Position numbers and translations under genes: made by a program | Shown here: positions 24,182-34,445 of the stretch, piece by piece | Layout of the letters: every line of letters begins with the position of its first letter | Numbering within the stretch: the first letter of the stretch is position 1 | Notes under the pieces: model-generated | What the model saw: only the letters and a program-made list of their open reading frames with translations | Told to the model about the DNA's origin: nothing | Database searches by the model: none | Source: Lantana camara | Taxonomy: Eukaryota; Streptophyta; Magnoliopsida; Lamiales; Verbenaceae | Direction of reading: 5' to 3' | Assembly: GCA_037501455.1 (NCBI GenBank) | Contig: CM074864.1 | Location: 39,396,001-39,460,000, forward strand | DNA: 64,000 nt

Positions 24182-25025
24182 TGATGAGACATAAAATCAC
24201 GCTCGTAACAGAGCCATCCACGTGTTGTCATCTGCCGACTTAAGGATCGGATGCACGCATTGATGGGCTCGCGGACCAACCCAGCCCACTCACTAAGCGA
24301 CTAATACAGGCCCACAGGCCCCGACCAACCGTTCAAGTAAGAGGCTCCGGTTGTCGAGCCTGACGCTCACGCCACGGCCCTCAGAGCCACCCTTCCCAAA
24401 GAGAAACCCGATGACACCTACTTTCTAACGCTCGTATAGTTGACGCTCGTGGGCCATCTGCCAGGGGAGGCCCTCTCGTGCGCCCCTTCGAGCATCCATC
24501 GCACTCGGGTATGATCTACCCTCTTGTAAGGCATCCGTACGCCTGCTGGACCGATCTTGAGCCTCCCAATACGCAGCCCTCGCCAACAACCTCTGACACA
24601 GTGGCAGCACGCACCTCGTACCTGTCACGCCGCCCACTTTTCAGGGCCATCACTTTCATGCCGTCCTGGGTCGCCACGTGTTAGGGCAACACAGGTTTGG
24701 GACCACACGGTCCAATTACCCAAATTACCCTCACCCCTAACATATAAATAAGGGAGAACACATGCTTTCTTCCCTAGGTCATCTTCGTCCACAAGAATAC
24801 TCTGCATAAACTGGGCATTCTCGCTGCATTCCTTTCTTCTAAATACCTTGCATTCACCTCAGCTGCATCACTGTGATACTTGCATTCTTGGTGTTATCCT
24901 AGCTGGAAGAACCCACGCTGAAAAGGAAACCCAGTTCCTGAGGCTCTAACGCCTGTGATGGTCTTCCCCCCGAACAAATCTTAAAGTGTAGGCTGCATCT
25001 TAAAAATCCATATCTTGCACCATCA
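24182..25025 (+). repeat. 5' LTR of Tat-like element 1 (844 bp)
   Basis: Begins TGATGAGACATAAAATCACG and ends CTTGCACCATCA. A TATA box (TATAAATA, 24743-24750) lies about 280 bp before the LTR end, marking the U3/R boundary. The 3' partner has the same length. By eye about twenty mismatches occur in the first 270 bases and far fewer beyond, so divergence is uneven. Confidence 0.93.
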
Positions 25026-25029
25026 TTTT

Positions 25030-25045
25030 TGGCGCCGTCTGTGGG
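25030..25045 (+). other. Primer-binding site (tRNA-Asp-like)
   Basis: TGGCGCCGTCTGTGGG lies four bases inside the LTR. The first nine bases match the 3' end complement of plant tRNA-Asp; the rest diverges, so the primer identity is tentative. Confidence 0.75.
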
Positions 25046-25105
25046 AAATCCAGCCCCTCAAATAGGTGCTCGCAAAGCCAGACATTTCGTTGGCAGAGGG
25101 ACTAT

Positions 25106-26822
25106 GGCTTCTGCACAGGGATGGCTCCTTGACCTCACAAGGGTAGGGGGGGGGGGAGCCGGGGTGACCCTCAGAGATCCTCACGGTGTTGAAGTTGATT
25201 ACGCTATCAAACTGGCATTTCAAGTCACCAACAACGAGGCAGAGTATGAGGCTCTAATCCAAGGGCTTAGGATAGCCCTCCAGAATGGTGCCGTTTGGGT
25301 CACTGCATATGTTGACTCCCAGCTGATGGCAAGTCAAATTGATGGCACTTATGAGGCTCGAGAAGCCACTATGATGTAGTATTTGGAGAGTGCTAAGGAA
25401 GCGATCTCCAAATTCAAAGAGTTCCATATGTTGCAGATCCCAAGAACAGAAAACGGGCGTGCGGACGCTCTTTCAAAGTTTGCATCCGCTCTGGAGGATT
25501 CCTGCGAGCGTTCAGTCACATTCCTTAGAACGGAGAAGCTATTGATTCACGAGACGGAACCCTCGGGTGTGGTGAACATGATTGATCCCTCCGAACCTTG
25601 TTGGCTCGATGACATCATCAGGTTTCTGAGGGACGGAACCTGCCCAAACGATATAGTGGAAGCACGAAAGGTTAAGAGTAAGGCCCCTCACTTCTCCCTT
25701 GACAGCAACGGGCGGCTATTTAAGCCATCTTTCCAAGTTCCACCATTAAGGTGCCTAAGACCCTCGCAAGCCAAGGAAGTGCTAGAGCATGTGCACAGCA
25801 GAGGTTGTGGGAATCATTCTGGCGGTCGAATTCTGCCTGAGAAGGTATTAAGGAGTGGGTTCTACTGGCCCTCGCTATTGCAGGATGCCATCAACTACTC
25901 CAAGAGATGTCCTAAATGCCAGTTTCATTCCAACACCCCTCAACTTCCGGCTGCCCAAATGATCCCTATTAATGTTTCATGGCCCTTTGACCAGTGGGGC
26001 ATTGATATAGTGGGACCCCTCCCAATGGCAGTCGGGCAAAAGAAATTCATAATCCTTGCGTAGATTATTTCACCAAGTGGGCCGAAGCTGAAGCGGTTGC
26101 AAAGATAACGTTCAAAGTTGTGAGGGACTTCATTTGGAAGAACATCATCTGCAGGTAAGGCATCCCGAATCTCAGACAACGGTTCCCAATTCATCGCCGC
26201 TGACACACGAGATTGGTGCTATGAACTCGGGATTGAGCAACGCTTCACATCTGTGGGCTATCCACAGGCTAACGGGCAAGCTGAAGTAACTAACCGAACC
26301 ATACTCCAACATTTGAAGACAATGCTCGAAAGTAAGAAGGGGGAGTGGGCAGAAGAACTTTAAGGAGCCCTCTGGGCGTACCGTACTACCCGTCGAGCAG
26401 CAATAGGGGAGACCCCTTACTCCCTCGTATGTGGTTCCGAGGCTATGATACCTGCGGAGATTAATCAAGAATCCGTATGCGTTGCTTATTTCGAGTCTGC
26501 AGTCAACGAGGTCAATCGGAGATTCGAATTGGATTTGCTAGACGAAAGAAGGAACACTGCTTGGCCTCGCATGCACAAATACAAGGCGTCCGTAGCCCGC
26601 CAGTATAACAAACGTGTCAAAGAGAGGACTTTCCAACTAGGGGACTTGGTCCTCAAAAAAGTTGAAGTCTCCAAACATGTGGGTAAGTTGGACCCCAATT
26701 GGGAAGGTCCCTACAAAGTCATTCAGGTACACGCGAACAACACCTACTTGCTAGAGACTCTGCAAGGCGAGCGCCTCCCTAGACCGCGGAATGCATGTAA
26801 CTTTAGATGGTTCTACGTGTAA
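25106..26822 (+). pseudogene. Tat-like pol remnant: archaeal-type RNase H and integrase
   Basis: This keeps the 3' part of a pol gene. From about 25118 the frame reads an aRNH domain (GAGVTLRDPHG, NNEAEYEALIQGL, YVDSQL, then RTENGRADALSKFAS), broken by an in-frame TAG at 25377-25379. An HHCC integrase zinc finger follows (HVHSRGCGNHSGG ... CPKCQFH, about 25787-25927). The integrase core has its first Asp in [10 protein letters not shown] (near 26000), the second in SDNGSQF (near 26175), and the Glu in NGQAEVTNR (near 26280); a frameshift at about 26060 and its compensation before 26170 break the first core segment. The C-terminal end has WEGPYKVI and stops at 26822. Capsid, protease and RT are absent. 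Confidence 0.9.
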
Positions 26823-27873
26823 ATGACAGCCTTTATAATTGCCCACTCATGGCATCTTGTGCTTTCTTTTGACAGAAATCATAACAGTTATTATAAGTTG
26901 CAAGCGCGACAGTAGGTATTTTACCAATTATTATGTCGATTATTTGCTTTTTCTTTGATTAACGGTTTGAGTATTTGTTTGCGCTAAAAGCCTACTCCGT
27001 GTTGAGCGTCCCCTACGTCGAACGGCTTAGTGAACGAACCAATAATTTCAAATCAGTGCTATCTGTGTGTTAAGAACACTCCACATTGAATATTTTGACA
27101 TTCATAAGCGAGTAAATCCTAAGAGTGAGCGTGTCGAAAAGGTGGGATGCTAAATGCTTAATTTACGCCAAATGGATGTTCTTAACGCTAGTTCGCGCTC
27201 GTAAACCCGCAATGACCCTCACCTTCTTAGGTAAGAGTACGCACATAAATAGCAAACTCTGAGCTGATACTCGCACAGACGCTTAAGTACGAAGCTAACA
27301 TTACAGCTACGCTCGTTTTAATTCCATACTTAGCAAATCCTACAGTTGATTCCTAAGTTCACTCAAACTACTGGAGCATTCAAATCAGGAGTATGCATCA
27401 TATATTTAAGGCCAATCCTTAGGTAACTCCTCCGGGGGTTTCTAAGTTCAAATTCGAGCCTCACTAGGAATATGGCCTGGGTACCCCCGTAAGGAAACCC
27501 CTCGCGCCCATACATTCATCTCTCAAAACATTTTCAAATCCTACACTTAGAATACATGACGATATGCGCCAGGGTACCCTAAAAAGAAACGCCCTCGTGC
27601 GCATACACTCCCATCGCAGATATTCAAGCATCAATGAAAACATGCATACGAACATCAAACATAAAGCGACAACAATGCTCAACAATCAAAAATGAAGGGA
27701 GTTAAACTTCATCAACAGACACATTCAAACAAGATAAAAAGGGCAAATTCAGATACACTGTCAAAAGTACGGAGAGCAGAAATGGATTAAAGATGTTCAT
27801 AAACAAAGGAGAAATTTAAACGGGAATGGAAATTAAACAAGAAGAATCTTAAAGTAGTAGTTGGAAGGCATCA
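26823..27873. other. Non-coding spacer of Tat-like element 1
   Basis: About 1 kb between the integrase end and the end of the antisense gene. No domain on either strand. Probably 3' untranslated sequence for both converging transcripts. Confidence 0.6.
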
Positions 27874-30744
27874 CTAGGCTTGGCTCTCGGGTTCAGGAGG
27901 AGCAGTTGAGAGGGGAATGGGGGCCAGCACGTTAGCTTGGGAAATGTGTGCATCACCTGGATCCTCGCCGTCCTGAGCGTCTATGGTGATACCGTCATCC
28001 TCTATCTGAAGTAGCTCAGGATCTATGGGATTTGCCGCCATGAACTCCCACTGGAGCATCGTCACAAGCTCCTGATACTCCGGTTCCTCCAGGCTTTCCG
28101 AGGGATCCCTATCACGAACAATGGGCTCACAGTTCTCGTCCAGATCCATGCACAGGCGCTCATCGGTCCGAGCGCTCTCAGGAGCCAATCCCAGCTTTAC
28201 CATTAGCCCAACAGCTTTCCAGAAGAACCGTCGGGCGTTGTCGAAGCAGTGAAGGTTGGCTGCGAAGACAAAAACCTTCAAGCGCACAAATTTAATCACT
28301 GCATCCCACACTACCTTCGTCTCCAAGCCGGCCACTTTCTCCTGCAACTCAGCGAGAGTCTTCTTGGTTGCCTCATTCTGCCGTGAACTCTCGGCCAATT
28401 ACTCGCTAAGCTCCCCATTGGCAACCCTCAACTGATCGCGCTCATCCTTGAGTTTCTTGCGACGACCGTCGAGGGCCAGATATGCGTCACCAGACTTCTT
28501 CAAGTCGTCCTTCAAATTATCCTTCTCCAGGTTGGCGGCAGTCAGTTGAGCGCAAACGGAATTATAATCCTCCTGCAACTGGCCGGGGTCAGAGATACAT
28601 AGCAGATTCTTGTATTTAGCCTTGTGTTCAGAATAGGCCTGCGCTCGACCCTGTAAGTTCTTCAGCCTCGGGATTACCTCCTGGAAAGACAGAAACGAGG
28701 GTCACTATCAGAGGTAGAGCAAAAAAGATAGGAATTTTGCAAAGGGAACTGATGACTTACCGTCAGGACTGTATGGCAAGCATCATCAGCAACCCGAGCG
28801 GCATCATGCTGGTTTAGTTTGTCATGATCACATGAAAATTGGAGTTTCCCGACGATCTCAGCAACCAAATTGGTGGTGGCCGCACTTTTCTTCAGGAGGA
28901 CAGGGCTATCCGCCCTCTGGCGCTTATACCGAGCATCCCACCGGCATCCAATTTTCCAAAAATCCTCATCCTCAGACGATGAGGTGTCACTGCCCTCGCC
29001 GCGGTGGCCCATAACCACCTCCTTTCCTTTTCTGGATATGGGGATAGAGTCTGGTAACTTCTTCCTCTTCCCCTAACGGTCGGCCCTTATAGCATCACGG
29101 AACCGAGCGATTTCTCCCGAACGGTTGCGGGAGGCGCTGGAGTTAAGAGTAACTGGCTCTTCAGGAGCGGCAGGAGGGGGAGTGGCACCCCAAGCGCCTT
29201 CAAGAGTCAAATCCTCGATGGGGCCGACGATGTGAACCTCATTCTCTGCCCCCCTGCGAGCGCCTCTACCACCCTCACCTTGCCCTGATCCTCGTCGGGT
29301 TCCTCTTCCCCTCGGGGCATTCGAGGGTTGCACTTGCTGTTGTGGTTGCTGATTAGCGCCCGCCCGCTGGGCACGCATCATGGTGGCAACACTTTCTGCG
29401 TCCATTCCGGCTGTGAGTAATTGAGCGTCTGCAGGATAAAAAGCACGAGCATCAGAAGGTTGCTATTGGGACAGTAACTATAAAAACATGACAAACTGAA
29501 CAAAGTCAGTGACGCTATCCCAAGTGTTAGAGGAGTTAGTTCCTAGGATCTAACCGTCGAGGGCCATGGTTTGAGCAAGAGGGTTGGCTACCATGCTAGG
29601 AGGGTTTGAGAGGCCATAGCGGAATAAGACTTCTTCATTCTTCATCAATTCCTCGGCCTTTATCCATTTTTTCTCATTCCTCATTACGAGGGCCAGGCTC
29701 TTGGCCCAATCCTTGAAAGGTTTGTTTTTGGACCTGTTCCTAACCAATGGACCCTCTCCATATACTATCCACCCTCTATTGGCCCTGAAGATTCCCCCTG
29801 GTGCTCCCACGAAGAATTACTTCTCCTCAATGCTCGCCGTATGAGGTGGAGGGTGAGTCTATTATTTTAAGGCCAGACTTGGTCTGGGCATAGTAAAACC
29901 CATCTGTGGGGGACGAGCGGGGCGAGCGGGCCACCTGGATCAAGCTGTTGAAGTTGTCTACGGAAGGCTCATGGCCTGTGGCCTTCATCTACATCACAAA
30001 AGTGTTTATTAATGCTATGCCGTTCAGGAGGATCTGAGAAGGGCTAAGTGTTAGATAATTGCAGATGGTGACAACGGCAGGTGGAATTGGAAACCTCAGA
30101 CCCCTAGCCAAGACCGTATCTAGGTAGACGGTCATCATCCCTGGAGGCGGCCGGTTAGCTCTCTCTCCCTCTACCGGAAGGCGAATTGGGAACACCGCCT
30201 CATCCCAATAAACCTTGGCCTTCATGTCCTCCAAGTCTTCGAGCGTCAGAATGCTCTCAATTTCGTCAGGCGATCTATCTGTCTGATGAGGGTTGTTCTT
30301 CCTCACCCGGGTTATAGGCTCCTTCCCCTTCCTCTGTCGTTTGCGAGGGGGTTCACCACCAACTTGACACCCGGATGGCCCTGCCTCGCCCTCGGGAGCT
30401 GCTATCGCCACCGTAATCTGATGGTCTTGAGGCCTCACGGCGCTGTTCAACACGGGAAACACTCTCTCCCCTTGTCTCTGCATCTCCATCACATTTTCCA
30501 TCTCTTCAAAGAGATCATTTACCCCTTCGGGATCATGCTCGTTCATCCCTTGAACTGTGGCATCAAGCTCTTCATCCCCAGCCTCAATCGGAGCCCTGGC
30601 CACTTGAATAGTGGTGGGAATCTCATCGCCTGGGGAGGCTCTAGCCATTAGAACCGTCGTGTGCCCATTATCATGAGGGGAGGAGCTCCCAACTGACTTC
30701 TCGTCTATTTCCCTCACATAAGCATATGTGTGATTCTCCGCCAT
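27874..30744 (-). pseudogene. Antisense gene of Tat-like element (Transposase_28/gypsy-type-domain protein), spliced, slightly decayed
   Basis: A gene on the opposite strand to pol. ATG at 30744 (MAENHTYAY). Exon 1 reaches 29555 and includes GLRFPIPPAVVTICNYLTLSP, which resembles the plant 'putative gypsy-type transposon' domain (PF04195, by recollection). Introns with good sites follow: 29554-29429 (GTTAGA ... CTGCAG), joining GAC across the splice, and 28760-28681 (GTAAGT ... TTTCCAG), phase 0. Exon 2 is Gln/Arg/Gly-rich then acidic (SSSEDED); exon 3 is coiled-coil-like (LRVANGELSE, EATKKTLAELQEKVAGLE) with an acidic C-terminus. Damage: TAG at 29991-29989, a frameshift between there and 29810, TAG at 29075-29073 and TAA at 28401-28399. 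Antisense ORFs at this place are known in Grande and related Tat elements; their function is unknown. Confidence 0.7.
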
Positions 30745-31029
30745 ATCTGGTCTTTGCTTCTCGAAGATGAAGCTTTTCACAAGAAGTTCAGTGGGGAAGA
30801 AGAATTCCGGAGCGAATTCAATGATAGAAAAGAGGTTCCTCACTTAAGAAATGTCACTCGCCCAACCTAAATCTAAAGTTAGTACAGGAAATCCGAAGTT
30901 GCGAGGATTTACCTAAGGATTTAAGGAAGAACTTGCTGGAATTTGCAGAAATTTACAAAAGGTTCCCGCTGCTTGTATGCTTGAGGAAGAATAAATGCGT
31001 GAAAGGGGCACTAGGGCTTTGCAAATCCC

Positions 31030-31037
31030 TATTTATA
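31030..31037 (-). promoter_or_regulatory. TATA box of the antisense gene
   Basis: The minus strand reads CTATAAATAGGG, a strong plant TATA context, about 290 bp upstream of the antisense ATG at 30744. The sequence between is leader without in-frame coding. It suggests that the antisense gene has its own promoter inside the element rather than depending on the LTR. Confidence 0.7.
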
Positions 31038-31328
31038 GAGGCAACAGCTGGCACTAATTAGGGTTAGAGATTTCAAATTGCAATCATTTTCCGCCTGGGG
31101 AAGCCCACCACTTTTGGTAACCGCCTCACGTCTCCCGGAGTACACGCGCCCACGTTCCCACTCAACATTTAACGCGGACATGACATCATTTATGGCACTG
31201 TCAGAATATGTCCGCTACAGAAGACAAGCGGTCACTTCTCTTACAGAAGCTTGACCCTCGGATACTCAAGAACTCAAGGCTCGCCTCTCTCAAATTCTAA
31301 AGTACGCTCAAGCGATACTACAGAATTT

Positions 31329-31339
31329 GGGGGGCAAAA
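31329..31339 (+). other. Polypurine tract of Tat-like element 1
   Basis: GGGGGGCAAAA directly precedes the 3' LTR; the single C is unusual, but the position is right. Confidence 0.8.
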
Positions 31340-32183
31340 TGATGAGACATAAAATCACGTTCGTATCAGAGCCGTCCACGTGTCGCCATCTGCCGACTTA
31401 AGGATCGGACACTCGTATTGATAGGCTCGCGGGACAACCCAGCCCACTCACTAAGCGACTAATACAGGCCCACAGGCCCTGGCCAACCGTCCAAGTAAGA
31501 GATTCCGGTTGTCGAGCCTGACGCTCACGCCACGGCCCTCAGAGCCACCCTTCCCAAAGAGGCACCCTCGAGGGCACGTACTTTCTAACGCTCGTATAGT
31601 TGACGCTCGTGGGCCATCTGCCAGGGAGGCCCTCTCGTGCGCCCCTTCGAGCGTCCATCGCGCTAGGGTATGATCTACTCTCTTGTAAGGCATCCGTACG
31701 CCTGCTGGACCGATCTTGAGCCTCCCAATACGCAGCCCTCACCAACAACCTCTGACACAGTGGCAGCACGCACCTCGTACCTGTCACGCCGCCCACTTTT
31801 CAGGGCCATCACTTTCATGCCGTCATGGGTCGCCACGTGTTAGGGCAACACAGGTTTGGGACCACACGGTCCAATTACCCAAATTACCCTCACCCCTAAC
31901 ATATAAATAAGGGAGAACACATGCTTTCTTGCCTAGGTCATCTTCTTCCACAAGAATACTCTGCATAAACTGGGCATTCCCGCTGCATTCCTTTCTTCTA
32001 AAAACCTTGCATTCACCTCAGTTGCATCACTGTGATACTTGCATTCTTGGTGTTATCCTAGCTGGAAGAACCCACGCTCAAAAGGAAACCCAGTTCCTGA
32101 GGTCTAACGCCTGTGAAGGTCTTCCCCCCAAACAAATCTTAAAGTGTAGGCTGCATCTTAAGAATCCATATCTTGCAGCATCA
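31340..32183 (+). repeat. 3' LTR of Tat-like element 1 (844 bp)
   Basis: Starts TGATGAGACATAAAATCACG and ends CTTGCAGCATCA, followed by the CTAAT duplication. TATA box TATAAATA at 31902-31909. Confidence 0.93.
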
Positions 32184-32188
32184 CTAAT

Positions 32189-32877
32189 CTAAATGTATAT
32201 TCATGATTCTTATTTTTTTGGCACGATTATGCGTTAAATAATTCCAAATCCCTACGTTGGAAATTAATCCCAGAATACGCTGTAAATTTTTCATAAGCAT
32301 TTCAAATCTCAAAATCTAAAATCTTTCTAACTAAACATATATATAAGCATGAGGTTTTAAAATACATAATGAATCCTCCAACCTATTATTGTAAAGATTA
32401 TTGGAAGATTATTAAATGGTGTTCATTCGTGGAGGTGTCAGAATTTAGTGCTAAACGCCTTTGATAAACACAAATATTAGTTTTCAATGAGAAAATAATA
32501 TTATAAATTCATATGCATGTTGATTTGACCGTACTACTTTTTATTACATAATTTACATACTACCTATAATTTATGTATAATATATAATATAAGACGGGAA
32601 TATTTGATCCAAAATCATCATGTTTTGATCACTCAATTCTAATTCTTATAATTTTGTGTGTTCTTATTTCTTGTTGATTGACTTTCTAAATTTTTTGATT
32701 TTAACGTTTATGTAAAGATTTAGTTATTAGTTTTCGCTTGAACATTGGTTATTATTTTAGATCTTGAATGATATGTGTCTTCTTTAACAAGTTGTTCTAC
32801 TTTTCCTTGTTCTTTCCCAATTACAAGGCTATAGTTTCTATGTATTACATAAACGGGGAATATTTATGGCACTCAAA
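32189..32877. other. AT-rich intergenic DNA, no gene seen
   Basis: Sequence to the right of Tat-like element 1. No coding or RNA gene recognisable. Confidence 0.6.
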
Positions 32878-33649
32878 GGAAAAAATGCAAAAATGGCATA
32901 CCATCTCCAGCATTTCAGCAAATTTGGTACGTTTAGTTTTCCGATGACAAAAATAACCCACATCTCTTAAAAAATTACAATTTAATGCAAAAATTCGCCG
33001 GAATTTGTTAAACTCACAGGAAATCCAATACATTTGTACACATGGCTTGGTCATGTGTGATTTTCTATGACACGGCATCAAATACCACTGTTGATGTGAC
33101 ATTGTTAATCTCACTAAATTTAAAATAAATTTGACAAGAAAAGTTACCTTGTTATATATATATATAATATTATATTTTATTTAAAAATATATAAAATGAA
33201 AAACTAAAATGATATATTTTATAATATCTAATTATTTTCATACAAAGCACAAAAAAAAAAAAAAGAAAAAAAAAATCATACACATATAAATGTATATATT
33301 TTAATATTGAATTTAATTAAACTAATATCTGACATAAAAAAAATTAAAAATAATATATAATAAATTTTTAAAAATTTCATTAATATTTGAATTTTAAATT
33401 TTAAATTAGGAAAATATACATATGAACAATAACATTAACTGGATACTTCCACCTTTTATACAAATATACCAATTCAATATTTAAAAACTGAAAGATAAAT
33501 AAAGAAAAAATAATCGTAATTGCAATTTTTGTATTAAATTGCAATTTTTTTTTTTAGAGACGTGGGTTACTTTTGTCACCAGAAAACTAAACGTACAAAA
33601 TTTGTAGAAATGTTAGAGTTGGTATATATACCATTTTTGCAATTTTCCC
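32878..33649. mobile_element. Non-autonomous Mutator-type element (MULE-MITE), 772 bp
   Basis: Long inverted repeats of about 105 bp: the left end reads GGAAAAAATGCAAAAATGG and the right end, reverse-complemented, GGGAAAATTGCAAAAATGG; further in they pair through ACGTTTAGTTTTC and AACCCACATCTC versus AACCCACGTCTC. The flanks are TGGCACTCAAA and TGACACTCAAA, an imperfect 9-11 bp duplication as made by Mutator-like transposases. The interior is AT-rich and has no transposase. The TIR start matches the GGGAAAATTGCAAAAATGG-type ends common in plant MULEs. Confidence 0.85.
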
Positions 33650-34368
33650 TGACACTCAAATAGCCATTGAACAATTATCATTATGGAGAAAGTAACATGT
33701 GTAATTTAAGGATGAATTATTTTTCCGTTTACAATAACTTACTATGTGACATATTTTCTTCATAATATCATTTAACCTGATACGGATTTGCTCATTTTCC
33801 CTTTAAGAAGGGTTTACTTTGAAAGAATACAAAAGGTTTACTAAATAATATGTTATAATCTACCATTTACTTTGAAAGAAATGCAATTTTTTTTTTTCAT
33901 GGAGCCCCATGATAGCAATGGAATGGAGAAAACTAGATAGTAGCTTCTTGGGGGAGCTACTATTTAATCCACCACTAATGGATGAGATGTAATTACCCTT
34001 TTAACCCTCAGAAATGCTTCTAATTTCTGTCCTTTTTTGACACGTAACAACCTAAATTCTAAAATGCATTTTCGGAAATATCAATTTTCCCTAAGAAATG
34101 TCCCGGCTTCTCTTGAGATAGAATCTTCACTTTGGTATATATAATTTTTGATGGCTTTTATGGTATTGTGTTGTTGTAACCTGTGTTTTGCCAACGCAAT
34201 TGTTTTCCGTTAAACATCTGGTAAGGGTTAACTTGTACATCATCCATTAAGCGAAACAACAAAGCAATTTTACGGTTCTCAATTCTTTCACTAACATCCT
34301 AAAAAAAATTAAAATTAGGTTACACCCGCGCCATAGGTCTAAGTTGAGGCACTTCCTGGTGGTCAGGT
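33650..34368. other. Intergenic DNA, no gene seen
   Basis: AT-rich sequence between the MULE-MITE and the Copia LTR block. No coding motif or RNA gene. The last 50 bp might be the end of a Copia internal region but shows no polypurine tract. Confidence 0.5.
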
Positions 34369-34445
34369 TGTTGGGAATAGTACCCTAAAAAGGCGATTCG
34401 ACGTAATCCACTTCGGCATTTTCCTTGTATCTCAGACAATCTTTG
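34369..34445 (+). repeat. Copia LTR head fragment (77 bp)
   Basis: TGTTGGGAATAGTACCCTAA ... CAGACAATCTTTG matches the first 80 bases of the Copia LTR at 46051 (TGTTAGGAATAGTG ... CAGATAATCTTTGG) in plus orientation. It is cut off and joined directly to an inverted LTR end at 34446. Confidence 0.75.

Larger units (their letters stand above)
24182..32183 (+). mobile_element. Tat-like Ty3/gypsy element, internally deleted, 8.0 kb
   Basis: Two 844-bp LTRs (24182-25025 and 31340-32183) are flanked by a perfect target duplication CTAAT (24177-24181 and 32184-32188). On the plus strand: primer site, archaeal-type RNase H, integrase, a long non-coding part, and a polypurine tract. On the minus strand between integrase and 3' LTR lies a spliced antisense gene. 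Gag, protease, RT and the first RNase H are missing: the second RNase H begins under 100 bp after the primer site. The second RNase H type and the antisense gene are marks of the Tat lineage (Grande/Retand/Ogre group). It cannot move without help. Confidence 0.92.

Noticed and set aside
24182..32183. Calling Tat element 1 recently active because its LTRs are the same length
   Set aside because: About twenty mismatches are visible in the first 270 bases of the LTRs and pol is deleted, so equal length does not mean recent activity.
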